DNA of 64,000 nucleotides, from positions 6,165,017 through 6,229,016 of the forward strand of contig SCHM01000004.1 of the NCBI GenBank assembly GCA_004123355.1. The letters are read 5' to 3'. The notes beneath the pieces are model-generated. The model ran no database searches, was not told the DNA's origin, and was given only the letters and a program-made list of their open reading frames with translations. Positions 52,651 to 64,000 of the stretch are shown one piece after another. Every line of letters begins with the position of its first letter. Position 1 is the stretch's first letter. This stretch comes from Amphirosellinia nigrospora. Its lineage: Eukaryota > Ascomycota > Sordariomycetes > Xylariales > Xylariaceae. Both the position numbers and the translations under genes were made by a program.

Positions 52651-54254
52651 AAAGGCCTTTTAATTTAGGGGCAAAAATACTTAAGTTTTTAAGAACTATA
52701 TATTTAGGTTAATAAATAAGTTATAGTTGCTAGTATATTAGTTCGCTTTTTTTTAATAAATTATATATAGTAAAACTTGCTATTTATTTTAATTTATTAA
52801 CTATAATATTTTGTTTTTTTATATAACTATATAATTATTTATAAAAATATTCGGCCGTTTAGTTAATAATAGTAATAAATTTATTTATAAATATAAACGT
52901 TAGTATATAATATTTTTATATATTTATTTTATTAATAATAGCAATATATATTAAAGTTATATTATTATTTTATAATTAAACTATAATTTCGAGCTATAAA
53001 GTAAAATTAAAAAATTAAATATTATAGCGAATAATTAATTTTTATTTTAAATAAAAAAAACTTACTACGATATTAAAATTTTTAAAAGGATTTTTAATTT
53101 AAATAAAATTAAAAAAATTTTTTAATAAGTATAAATTATTATTTTAAATTTTAAATATAATTATAAAATTTTTTAATTTTAAATATAATTATAAGCTATT
53201 TTTAATTTTAAATATAATTACGAATTTTATATTTTAAATAATAGCGCTATTATAAAATATATTAATTTTTATAACGTATTAAATTTTTATTTTTTTTAAA
53301 AAAAGCTTAAATTTATCGATAAGTTTAAAAAAAACTTTATAAATTAGCTAAAACGTTTAAAAAAAAAAAACTTTTTAAAAAAAGCTTAAACTTGTTAATA
53401 AATTTAAAAAAAACTTTATAAACTAGCTAAAACGTTTAAAAAAAAGAACTTTTCGAAAAAAGCTTAAGCTTGCTAATAAATTTAAAAAAAACCTTATAAA
53501 CTAACTAAAACGTTTAAAAAAAAAAAACTTAAAAACTTAAAAAATACGTTTATTACGATTAATCTAAAGCTTTAAAATCTTTAAAAATTTAAAAACTACG
53601 CTTAAAATATTATAATAAAAAATAAAAAATAAATAGAAAAAGTTATAAATAAATATTATATAAAAAATGCTGCTATATTTATTATATTAATATAACGGCT
53701 AATTTTATAGCAACTATAGTTTTTTTAAAAAATAGCTTAATAAAAGTTATATTTAAGCAAAGTTTATAATAATAGTACTAGTTTATAACTTAAAATAATA
53801 AATATTTAAATTAATATTAAATTAAAAAATAAAAAAATAAAATAACTATAAATATAATTAAATAAATAATATTAAATAATTGCGTTTAATATAACGTATA
53901 ATTATTAAATAATCGGGTTTAATAAAACGTATAACTATTAAATAATTAAATTTAGTATAAAATTAAATTTAATATAATTTATAATAAAAAAAAATTAAAA
54001 ATAAAATTTTATAATTTATTTATATTATATTATTTTTTTAATATAAATATTTAATTTAAATTATTTTATTAAATTTATAATTATTTATATAATAAAAAAT
54101 AAATACTAAAAACTAAGTATATATAAATAGGTAAAAATAGAAGGGTTTTAATTAGGTAAAAGAATTTCTTATTTAGGATATAAAAAACAAAAATTTTTTT
54201 ATCGATAAAAAAACTTTTTTTATTTAGTTATACTTTTTTTATAAAACTTAAGTA
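52651..54254. repeat. 1.6-kb direct repeat, copy 1
   Basis: It starts AAAGGCCTTTTAATTTAGGG and is repeated in the same order at 54648-56234, about 2.0 kb downstream. It includes three ~35-base tandem units (TTTTAAATATAATTA, 53133-53225) and three ~75-base tandem units (53295-53525, with AGCTAAAACGTTTAAAAAAA). No open frame. It could be a DNA transposon or Helitron-type element; I found no clear ends. Confidence 0.7.
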
Positions 54255-54647
54255 TTTAATTATTTATTTTATAATATTTAATAAAAAATTATTTAATATT
54301 AGTTGTTTTTATTTTTATTACGTATTATTTATATTATTTAAACGAAATTAAATAAATTTTAAATAAAGCTTTAGCTTATAAGCAAATATAAATAAATATT
54401 TATTTTATAAGTTTAATATAATATTTTATTAATAAAAAAAAACTTAATTTTATAATTAATAAGTTTTTATTATTAATTATTAATATTATTTTTAAAAATA
54501 AGTTTTTTTAGTTAAACTATATATAAGCTATAAAAACATAAAAATAAAATAGTATTTTTTAATTTATTTATTTTATTATTTTATTAGTTTTTAAATAATA
54601 AACTATATTTAATTTTAATTTAATATTAATTAATTTATATAATTACT

Positions 54648-56234
54648 AAAAGCCTTTTAATTTAAGGGCAAAAATGCTTAAGTTGTTAAAAACTACGTAT
54701 TTAAATTAATAAATAAATTATAGTTACCGGTTATACTAGTTCGCTTTTTTTTAATAAATTATATATAATAAAACTTATTTTTTTATTTTAATTTATTAAC
54801 TATAATATTTTGTTTTTTTATATAATTATATAATTATATTTAAAAATATTCGGCTATTTAATTAATAATAGCAATAAATTTGCTTATAAATATAAGCGTT
54901 AATATATAATATTTTTTATATATTTGTTTTATTAATAATAGCAATATATATTAAAGTATATATTATTTTATAATTAAATTATAATTTTAAGCTATAAAAT
55001 AAAATTAAAAAGTTAAATATTATAATAAATAATTAATTTTTACTTTAAATAAAAAAAACTTATTATAATATTAAAATCTTTAAAACGATTTTTAATTTAA
55101 ATAAAATTAAAAAATTCTTTAATAAATATAAATATTATTTTAAATTTTAAATATAACTATAAACTATTTTTAATTTTAAATATAATTATAAACTATTTTT
55201 AATTTTAAATATAATTATAAATTTTATATTTTAAATAATAATATTATTATAAATATATTAATTTTTATAATATATTAAACTTTTATTTTTTTTTAAAAAA
55301 AACCTAAGCTTATTAATAAATTTAAAAAAAACTTTATAAATTAGCTAAAATATTTAAAAAAAAAAACTTTTTAAAAAAAGCTTAAACTTATTAATAATTT
55401 AAAAAAAACTTTTTAAAAAAGCTTAAACTAAAACGTTTAAAAAAAAAAAAACTTTTTAAAAAAACTTAAACTTATTAATAAATCTAAAAAAACCTTATAA
55501 GCTAGCTAAAACGTTTAAAAAAAAAAAACTCGAAAACTTAAAAAATACGTTTATTATAATTAATTTAAAGCCTTAAAATCTTTAAAAACTTAAAAACTAC
55601 GCTTAAAATACTATAATAAAAAATAAAAAAACAAATAAAAAAAATTATAAATAAACACTTTATAAAAAATACTGCTATATTTATTACGCTAATATAATAG
55701 CTAATTTTATAACTATAGTTTTTTTAAAAATAATTTAATAAAAATTATATTTAAATAAAGTTTATAATAATAATATTAATTTATAACTTAAAAATAATAA
55801 ATATTTAAATTAATATTAAATTAAAAAAACAAAAAAATAAAATAACTATAAATATAATTAAATAAATAATATTAAATAATTATAATTAATATAATATATA
55901 ACTATTAAATAATTAAGTTTAATAAAATATATAACTATTAAATAATTAAATTTAATATAAAATTAAATTTAATATAATTTATAATAAAAAAATTAAAAAT
56001 AAAACTTTATAATTTATTTATATTATATTATTATTTTTAATATAAATATTTAATTTTAAATTATTTTATTAAATTTATAATTATTTATATAATAAAAAAA
56101 ATATTAAAAACTAAATATATATAATAATAAATAAAAATAAAAAATTTTTATTTAAAATATAAAAAATAAAAAAAAATTTTATTAATAAAAAAACCTTTTT
56201 TTTATTTAGTTATATTTTTTTTATAAAACTTAAA
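54648..56234. repeat. 1.6-kb direct repeat, copy 2
   Basis: Starts AAAAGCCTTTTAATTTAAGG; same internal tandem blocks as copy 1 (about 55285-55530). Slightly more mutated than copy 1. Confidence 0.7.
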
Positions 56235-56279
56235 TATAAAAAAAATTAAAAATAAAACTTTATAATTTATTTATATTAT

Positions 56280-59200
56280 TAAGAAAAATATTATAAGTTA
56301 TAAAATAAAGCTTAATTTAAAAAAAAAAAAATCTATTATTAAATTTATATAATAAATTTAATAATAAATTCTTTAACTAATAATATATACTAGTTGTTTA
56401 TTTAAATATAAATATTATTAAGTGGCTTTTTTTTACGTTTTACGTAAAAAAACTACTAATAATATAAACTTTTTAAAAGTTTTATTAAAATATTAAAATA
56501 TAAAAAAATCTTTATTAACTTTAATAAATTAATTTAATTAATTTATATTATAATTATAATTTTTTTATATAATATTATATAATATTATTATTTTTTTTAT
56601 TTTTTTTATTATTTATTTATATTTATTATAATTTAAAACTTTATTAAAACAAAAGTTTAAAAAACTTTAAAGCGTTTAAAATTATTATAAATATAAGCTT
56701 AATTATTAATATATTAAATAACGTATTAATTATTAAAATATTAATAATTATTTTATATAATTTATTATAAAAACGTTTAATTTTTATTTTTATTTTTTTA
56801 TATATAAAATTTAATATAAACTTTAAAAAAAACTTTGTTTTTTTTTATAAAACAAAAACTATATTTAGCTTAATATTTTTAATAAGTTTTTATAAATATC
56901 GAAAATAATATATTAAATATTAACGGTTATAATTATAATTTTATTTTTTTTATTTAATTAAATAATTAAAGTTATTTTTTTTTAATTAAAATAATATTTA
57001 AATATAACTTCGATTTTATAAACGTTATTTTTAATATTATTATTAAAATATTAATCGGTTTTAATAAACTTTAATAATAATATTATTTGCTTAAAAAAGT
57101 TTTTATTATTTTTATATAATTATAACTATATAATAAAAATAATAAAATATATATAATAATATTTAAAAGAATTTAATTTATAAGCTAAATTATTAATTTT
57201 ATATTTAATAATTTAAAGTTTAATATATTATTATAAATATTTTTTAAAAAGTTTGCTAGAAAAATAATAGCTATTATATAAATAAAAAAAACTTTATTAT
57301 TTAGTTTAAATTTTAATATTTAATATTTATTATTAAAATGTTTTTTTTATATAATAATAAAATTTATAATTAATTTAAGATTTTATTATAAATAATTATA
57401 TATAAATTTTATATTTTTAAAATTATATATATTTATTTATTTTATAAATATTTTAAAAAAACTAAAAAGTTTAAATTTAAATAATTATTCGTATAAAATA
57501 AATTATATAGTTTATAAAAACGTAAAATTAAAGTTTTATTATAAAACGAAAATTATATTAAATTAATTTAATTTAAAATATATATAATTATAAAATATAT
57601 TATAATTTTAATTATTTAGTTTTTTTTTAAATAAACTATTTTTTTATAAATAATATATAATAATTATTAATAATTTAATATTTAATATTTTTTATATATT
57701 TTTTAAAAGTTAAAAATAAATTTATAATTATAATTAAAAATAATTTTTTTAAAAATATTTTAATTATTTAAAAATAATTATTTAATTAAAACTATTATTT
57801 AATTTTAAATAATATATTTATATTATTAAAAATTATAAACGTTTGTTTAAATATATATTAAAAAACTATTATTATATAATATAATATATAAACATTTTAT
57901 ATATATAAGCATTTTATATACTTTTTTGTATTTTTATATAAATAATTAATATAATTTAATAATAATATAAAAAATTAATTAAAACTAATTAAAATTATTT
58001 TTACTAAATATTTTTATTTTGTTTTAATATATACGCGTATTATATTTAAGCTTGCTATAAATTTTATAATATTATTTATTTATAATATTTTTTTTATATA
58101 ACGATTATTTAATTATATTTTATTATTTATTTAGTTTTTAATAGTTTTTTTAGTTTTTTAATTTTATTTTTTTTATATAATAAATACTTTTTTAATTTAA
58201 ATCTATTTGTTTTTTATATAATAATATTAATTTAGTTTATAATTTATTTTTTAAAGTTTAGCTATTTTAAATTAAAATAATATAATTTAATATTTTAATA
58301 TATTTATTTTTTTTTACGATTAAATTAATTATATTTAAAATAATTATAAAAAAGCTATTTTAATATTATATAATTTTTAATTTAATATATTAAGCTTATA
58401 ATTTATTTTTTTTATATTATAAAATATTTATAACTTTTAAATTTAAAATTTATTAAATAATTTTAAAAGCGTTTTAGTTAAATTTTTAAGCAAAAATTAT
58501 AAAATAATATATATTAAATCATATAAAATAAAACTAGCTTTTTAAAAACTTTTTTTAATATTTTTTAATATTATTATAGTTTTATATAATAAAAAATAAC
58601 GTAAAAAAATCTTTTTTTTAATATAAATAATATAAACCCGGGCTAATTTATTAATTTTTTTATTATATAACCGTTTTAAAAAACTAAAATAATTAATATT
58701 TAAAAACTAAAATTTATATAATAAATAAATAAATATATAAAAAATAATATTATATTTTTTAATATATAATTTAAATTTAATAAAATAATAATTTTATAGC
58801 TATTTAAAATTAAAAAATAATAAATATTTTTTATATAATATATTATATAGTTATCGAAATATTTAATTTAATTTAAACTTTTTTTATTTATAGTTTAGCT
58901 ATTTTTTATTATTTTAATTTTTTAATTAATTAATAAATAGCTATTTTTATATTAAAATAATAAATAAATTAATTTAGCTAAAATAATATATAATAAAATA
59001 AAATAACTATATAATAAAATAGCGTAAATAATAGTTATTTATTTTTAATTATTTTATTAAATAATTTTTAATTATTTATAACGTTTATATAATATTATAA
59101 TTATTTTAAATAATATTTAGTTTATTATAAACTTTATTTTATTAAAATTATAAATATTTTTTTTTTAAATATTTTTAGTTATAATTATATTTTATATAAG

Positions 59201-59956
59201 CTTAAACTATTTTTAATATTTATTAAGATTTTTATATAAAATTTATTAATAATCGATTTAACGGTTAAAATATATTCGAAAATTAAATAATTATTATATA
59301 AAGTTTAAAACTTAGTTAATTTTAATAAATAATATATTATATTTATATAATAATTAATTAGTTATATTTTTAATATTATTTAATTTAAGCGGAAATTTTC
59401 GTATATTTAAATTAAATATATATTATATAATTAATTTTTTTTAAATTCTAATAATTTATATATTACTAACTATTTAGTTTGTTTAAATAAAATTTTATTA
59501 TAATACGTACGAAAAATTAACTAAAAAACGTTATAAATTTTTATAGCACGTTATAATAATAATTTTTCGTTATATTTTATAGCTTATAATATAAGTTATA
59601 AATTGTTTTTTTATATAATAACGTTATTATTAATTATTAAAATATTTAAAAATAAAAATAAAAAGTATAAAAATAAAAAAAATATATAAAATATTTATAT
59701 ATATAAAATATTTATATATTACGTTAATTATATATATTAAAATTTTTTAATTATTATAAAATATTTTAATTTAATTAAAAATAATAATAAAATAAAATTA
59801 ATTATAATTATTTATATTAATAATATATTTTTAAATTTTATTAAATATAAACTATTTATTAGTTTTTATTTATTATTATAATTAATATTATATTTTAAAT
59901 AATATTTATAATATTTTTTAATATATTATAACTTTTTATAAATTAAATATAGTTTT
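56280..59956. mobile_element. Second copy of the host element, 5' part, with nested DNA transposon
   Basis: It begins with the ~208-base terminal repeat (56280-56487) and follows the sequence of the element at 24824 without the insertions found there. It therefore serves as empty-site reference at about 56978, 57390 and 57740. It is itself split by the transposon at 57879-59724. Matching ends near 59956, where the 257-base repeat begins. Confidence 0.55.
57879..59724. mobile_element. TIR DNA transposon, copy 2
   Basis: Same family as 42127-43908 and aligned with it throughout. It is absent from the paralogous site near 35060-35090. TA target duplication at 57877-57878 and 59725-59726. Left end ATATAATATATAAACATTTT; right end ...TATATTACGT. 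1846 bases, no open frame. Confidence 0.75.
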
Positions 59957-60213
59957 TATAATAAATATAATATAAGTAAAAAGTTTAAATATTTAATTTA
60001 TTTTATATTGAAAGCTAATATTTTATTTAAAAAAAAAAGAAATACTAATATATTAATTTATAAATAATAATAAATATTTATAAATATATACTTTATATTA
60101 TTTAATATTACTATTATATATTATTTAGCTTAATATTGCTATATATTTTTTATAAAGCAACTATAATATAACTATAGCTATAAATAAATAGGTTAAAAAA
60201 ATAAAGCTATAAT
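59957..60213. repeat. 257-base repeat, inverted partner of 34673-34931
   Basis: It matches the reverse complement of 34673-34931 over its whole length, with mostly transition differences. Confidence 0.65.
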
Positions 60214-63200
60214 AACTTTGTTTTTTTAAAAAAGATTTAACTTAAGTTTATTAGTATATATAAAGCTTTAAAACTATAAGTTTGTTTGTTTTATATATAA
60301 AAAATTAAACAATAAGTTTTTAAAATTAATATTTTTAAACTAAAAAGTTTTTTTTAATTTTTAATAGCTATAAAATTTATAAAGCTTTTTATATTTTTAT
60401 TATATTATTAGTTATTTAAATAATCGATTATATAATAATTATATTATTTAATATATTTTATTAGCTATTATATAAGCTTTTTATTTTTTTTGCATTTTTT
60501 ATACGTTTATTTTTTATAAAATAGTTTTATTATTATTTTTATATTTTATTATAAATTTATTTTTTTTATAGTTTTTAGTTATTTATTTTATTATAATAGT
60601 AAATTTATTTTTTTAAGTTTATTTTATATATTTTTTTAGTTTTTTTATAAATTTTTTAAATTTATAATTAAATATTATTTATTATTATATTTTTAGTTTT
60701 TTTATATTATTTATAATATAATTTATAATAATAAATATATAAAAATAGTATATTTTTAATTTTTTTTTTTTTTTTTTCGAAACTAAAGTTTATTATTTTG
60801 TTTTTTAATTGTTTATACTTTTAGTTTAATAAAAAGTTATTCGAATATTTATAAAACAATTAATATAAAATTATTTATTTTTACGCTAGTTATTAAATAG
60901 TTATAGCTAAAAAATATTAAAATTATTTAGTTATATTTTTTTAATTTTATAATAATTTTTTTATAAAATAAATTAAGTTATTATTAAAACGGTTAGTTTG
61001 TTTATTTTTTTTATATAATATAAAATATAATTTCCGATAATAAAATTAAAGTTTTTTTTATATTTATTAGCTTAAATAATTATTTTTTTTATATTTTTTT
61101 ATATTTTATTTAATAATTTTAACGTATTTTTATATATATTATATAAATATTTAAGTTTTTTTTTAGTTTAGTTTTTTTTTAGTTAAATAGTTAATTAGTT
61201 TTTAGTTTTAAACTTTTAATTAAAAATTATTTTATTAGTTAGCTTATAAAAACTTTTTTTAACATTAAATTATTAAAAAACTTATAAAATAAAAATATTT
61301 ATATTATATTTAAAATAAATAACGTTTTTAATTAATTTCTTTAAAAATAGTTTATAAAAAATTATAACTTTTAGTTTATTTATTAATATATAATTTTAAT
61401 TTATTTAATAGTTTATTTATATTTAATAAAAAAAAATTTAATTTTATTTTATATATTTTAAAAAGTTTATTTATAAAATTAGCTATAAATTATAACTTTT
61501 AGTTATTTATAAATAATTTTAGCTATTTAAAAATTTAATAAAAGCTTTAATAATATATTTTAGCTATTTTTTTAATAATAACTTCGTTTTATATATAATT
61601 ATTTTAAAAATTTTAATTAATTAGTTAATAATATAAAAAATTATATTATTTTATATTTATTTTTAAAAAAACTTTTAAAATTAATAATAATATTATTAAA
61701 AATATTTTAAAACTTTTAATAATATTAGTTTATTAAAAGTTTTATTATATAATATTTTAAATAGCTAATAATAATAGTTTATAATATAGCGTTTAATATT
61801 ATTATATAGTTTTAGCTATTAATATTTTTATAATATTATATAATATATTTTATTTTTATTTAAATATATTATTATTAATTAACTATATATTTTTTTAATA
61901 ATATATATTTTTAAATTATTAGCTTTTAATATTATAAACTTATTTTTATATAAAAAAAATCGTTTAATATTATTTAATTAAAATATATATTAATATAAAC
62001 TTATAGCTAATATTTATTAAAGCTAGTATTTTTACAATTAATAATTAAAATAATATTAATTAATATTATTTTTAATAATAATACCAGTTTAAAATTTTTA
62101 AAAATATAAACTATTATATTTTTTAATAATTATATATTTATAATAAATTTAAATATAATTATTATCCGCTATTTATTTTATTTTATTTTATATTTTTATA
62201 TTTTTATAAAAATAAAATAAAATATTAGTTATAGTTTTTTTTACTTTTAGTTAATAAATAATTATAAAATTATATTATATAATTAGTTTAATTTATTTAG
62301 TTTATTTTAAGCTTAAAACTTTTTTCGTACTAAAATATTTTAATATAATATAATTAATAATTATAATAAAAAGTTTTTATTTTTAAAGTTTTATAAGTTT
62401 AGCTTTTTAATATAAAAAGCTTTTAATTATTATTAATATTTTTTATTAAATATATTATAATTTAATTTTTTATTTTATAACGTTTTTAAATAAAAAATTA
62501 TTAGTTTTTAAAAGTTATTAAGCTTATTATATTATAATAATACGTTTATAATAATATTATTTAATAAATTAGTTTTTATTTAAGTTTTAAATTTATATAA
62601 AAAATATCGGAAAATAAAAATTAAAATTAAAGCTTTTTTTAACGTATTAAAAGCTTATTAATATTTTTTAGTTTATATTAAGTCCGCTTTTATTATAGTT
62701 AATTTTTTAATAGTTTAACGATTTATTTATATTTTTTAATAAAACGTTTATAAAAGTTATAAAATTTAAAAAATAATCGGATTTTTTTTAATATAGTTTT
62801 ATTGTTTTAATTAATAATTATTAATATCGGATAATTTTAATTTTATTTAGTTAATTTTAATACTTTTAATATTTATAATAAAGTTTAAAAATTTCGTTTA
62901 AATAATTAAAAATTCGTACTTTTTTAAGTTAGTTTATAGCTTAGCTTTTTATAAACAAATTAATATTTTATTTATATATATTTTATGTTTTAATTTATTT
63001 ATAAAATAAATTAAAATTATTAATATATATTATATAAAAAATATTTAAATATTTTTTTAAAATATTATTAATAAAATATTAAAATATAAACAGTTTATTT
63101 ATAAATTTAAATAATAATATTTTAAACTAATAAAGATATATAAATATAAAAAATTATTAATTATTTATTATTTTTAACAATATAAATATAATAAAAAGCT

Positions 63201-64000
63201 TAATAAATATTAATTTTAATATAAACTTTAGTTTTAGCTAATTAAAACAATATTTTTTTTATTAATAAAAAAAGTACTAATTTTTTTAAGTTATATTATT
63301 TAATTTTTAATAATTTATATAAAAATATAATAATTTATTATTTTTTATAGCGAATAATACTGGCGTAATTTATAATATATTTATTAGCTCGATAAAAATT
63401 TTAAATAAGTTTTTTTATATATTTTTAATAACTTTAGTTTTATTTAATAATATTTTATATAATACGTTATATTTTAAAAATTCTAGTTTTTTTTCGATAA
63501 TAATTTTATAGTTTACTTTTAATTAACGTAAAAAAAGTTTATTTAAACTTATTTTACTAAAAATATTTAAATATTTATAATATTATTTAAATATTTTATA
63601 ATAAGCTTTTTTATATAGCTTTGCTTTATTTTTAAATATTAGTTTTTTTTTTTTATTAATTATTTTTTTAATTTTATATAAAAATATAATATTATATATT
63701 ATTATATTATTTTAATATAAAATAATAATAAAAGCAAATATATTAATAATAATAATTTATATTAGCTTTTATTTATATTAATTAATAATGTTTTTTTTAT
63801 AATATATAATTTATATTTATTTTTATTTAAAGCTTTATTATATAATTAACTTTTTATTATATATAGTTATTTTTTAAGTTAAAATTAGTTTATAAAAATT
63901 ATAAAATCGTAATAAATATTTTATAATAATAAACTTTTAATAAAAGCTTTTTTAAAAGTTTTTTAGCTTTTTATTTTAATTTTATAATTTTATTATATAA
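60214..64000. other. RIP-degraded DNA, content not identified
   Basis: Nearly all A+T to the end of the window, without open frames or repeats that I could match. The AT-rich block therefore continues beyond the window. Confidence 0.4.

Noticed and set aside
14335-64000. Mitochondrial or plasmid DNA because of extreme A+T content
   Set aside because: It is joined to nuclear-type genes, has no recognisable mitochondrial genes, rRNA or tRNA, and consists of transposons with target duplications.

Overview
This window looks like a chromosome segment of a filamentous ascomycete (Pezizomycotina). Introns are short (49 to 61 bases) with GT...AG ends. The gene families are typical of these fungi: DUF4246, UstYa/DUF3328, an FSH1-type serine hydrolase, ankyrin and F-box proteins. 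The right-hand 50 kb carries the mark of repeat-induced point mutation (RIP). I cannot name a species.

Positions 1-14.3 kb are ordinary-GC, gene-bearing DNA. In order: an ankyrin-repeat gene (minus), an F-box/LRR-like gene (minus), a very small secreted peptide precursor with Kex2-type KR sites and an internal repeat (minus), a three-exon UstYa-like (DUF3328) gene (plus), a stretch with decayed coding remnants, an FSH1-like hydrolase (plus), a tRNA-like fragment, a small Cys-rich protein (plus) and a five-exon DUF4246 gene (minus). Across these genes I count seven places where the frame breaks and one missing base would repair it. All have the same sign and most sit in G/C runs, which looks more like assembly indels than gene death.

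Positions 14.3-64 kb are about nine-tenths A+T by eye, without any convincing open reading frame. CpA/TpG is almost gone, while C survives mainly in CpG and CpT. The block is a nest of dead transposons whose edges can still be read from target-site duplications and from uninterrupted paralogous copies. Elements found: an LTR element at 14431-21136 (TSD TATTT); a second copy of the same family at 36995-45233 (TSD CTAAA/TTAAA); a different LTR element at 25501-32718 (TSD AAAGT, two 316-base LTRs); a 1.2-kb miniature LTR element at 33142-34333 (TSD AAATA); a solo LTR of that last family at 52127-52344 (TSD AATTT) that has escaped RIP; and two copies of a ~1.8-kb terminal-inverted-repeat DNA transposon (42127-43908 and 57879-59724, TSD TA). 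Several sit inside one interrupted host element (about 24824-47771). A satellite-like array, a 1.6-kb direct duplication and microsatellites fill part of the rest.

The most interesting biological candidate is the pair at 4.3-6.5 kb. The peptide precursor has a signal peptide and two KR-preceded copies of a [LA]LPx[NP]PY motif. It lies divergently next to a UstYa-family gene, the enzyme family that cyclises Kex2-processed fungal RiPPs (dikaritins). The second is the RIP block itself, with its sharp, unequal RIP between the LTRs of one element; it may be pericentromeric or other constitutive heterochromatin.
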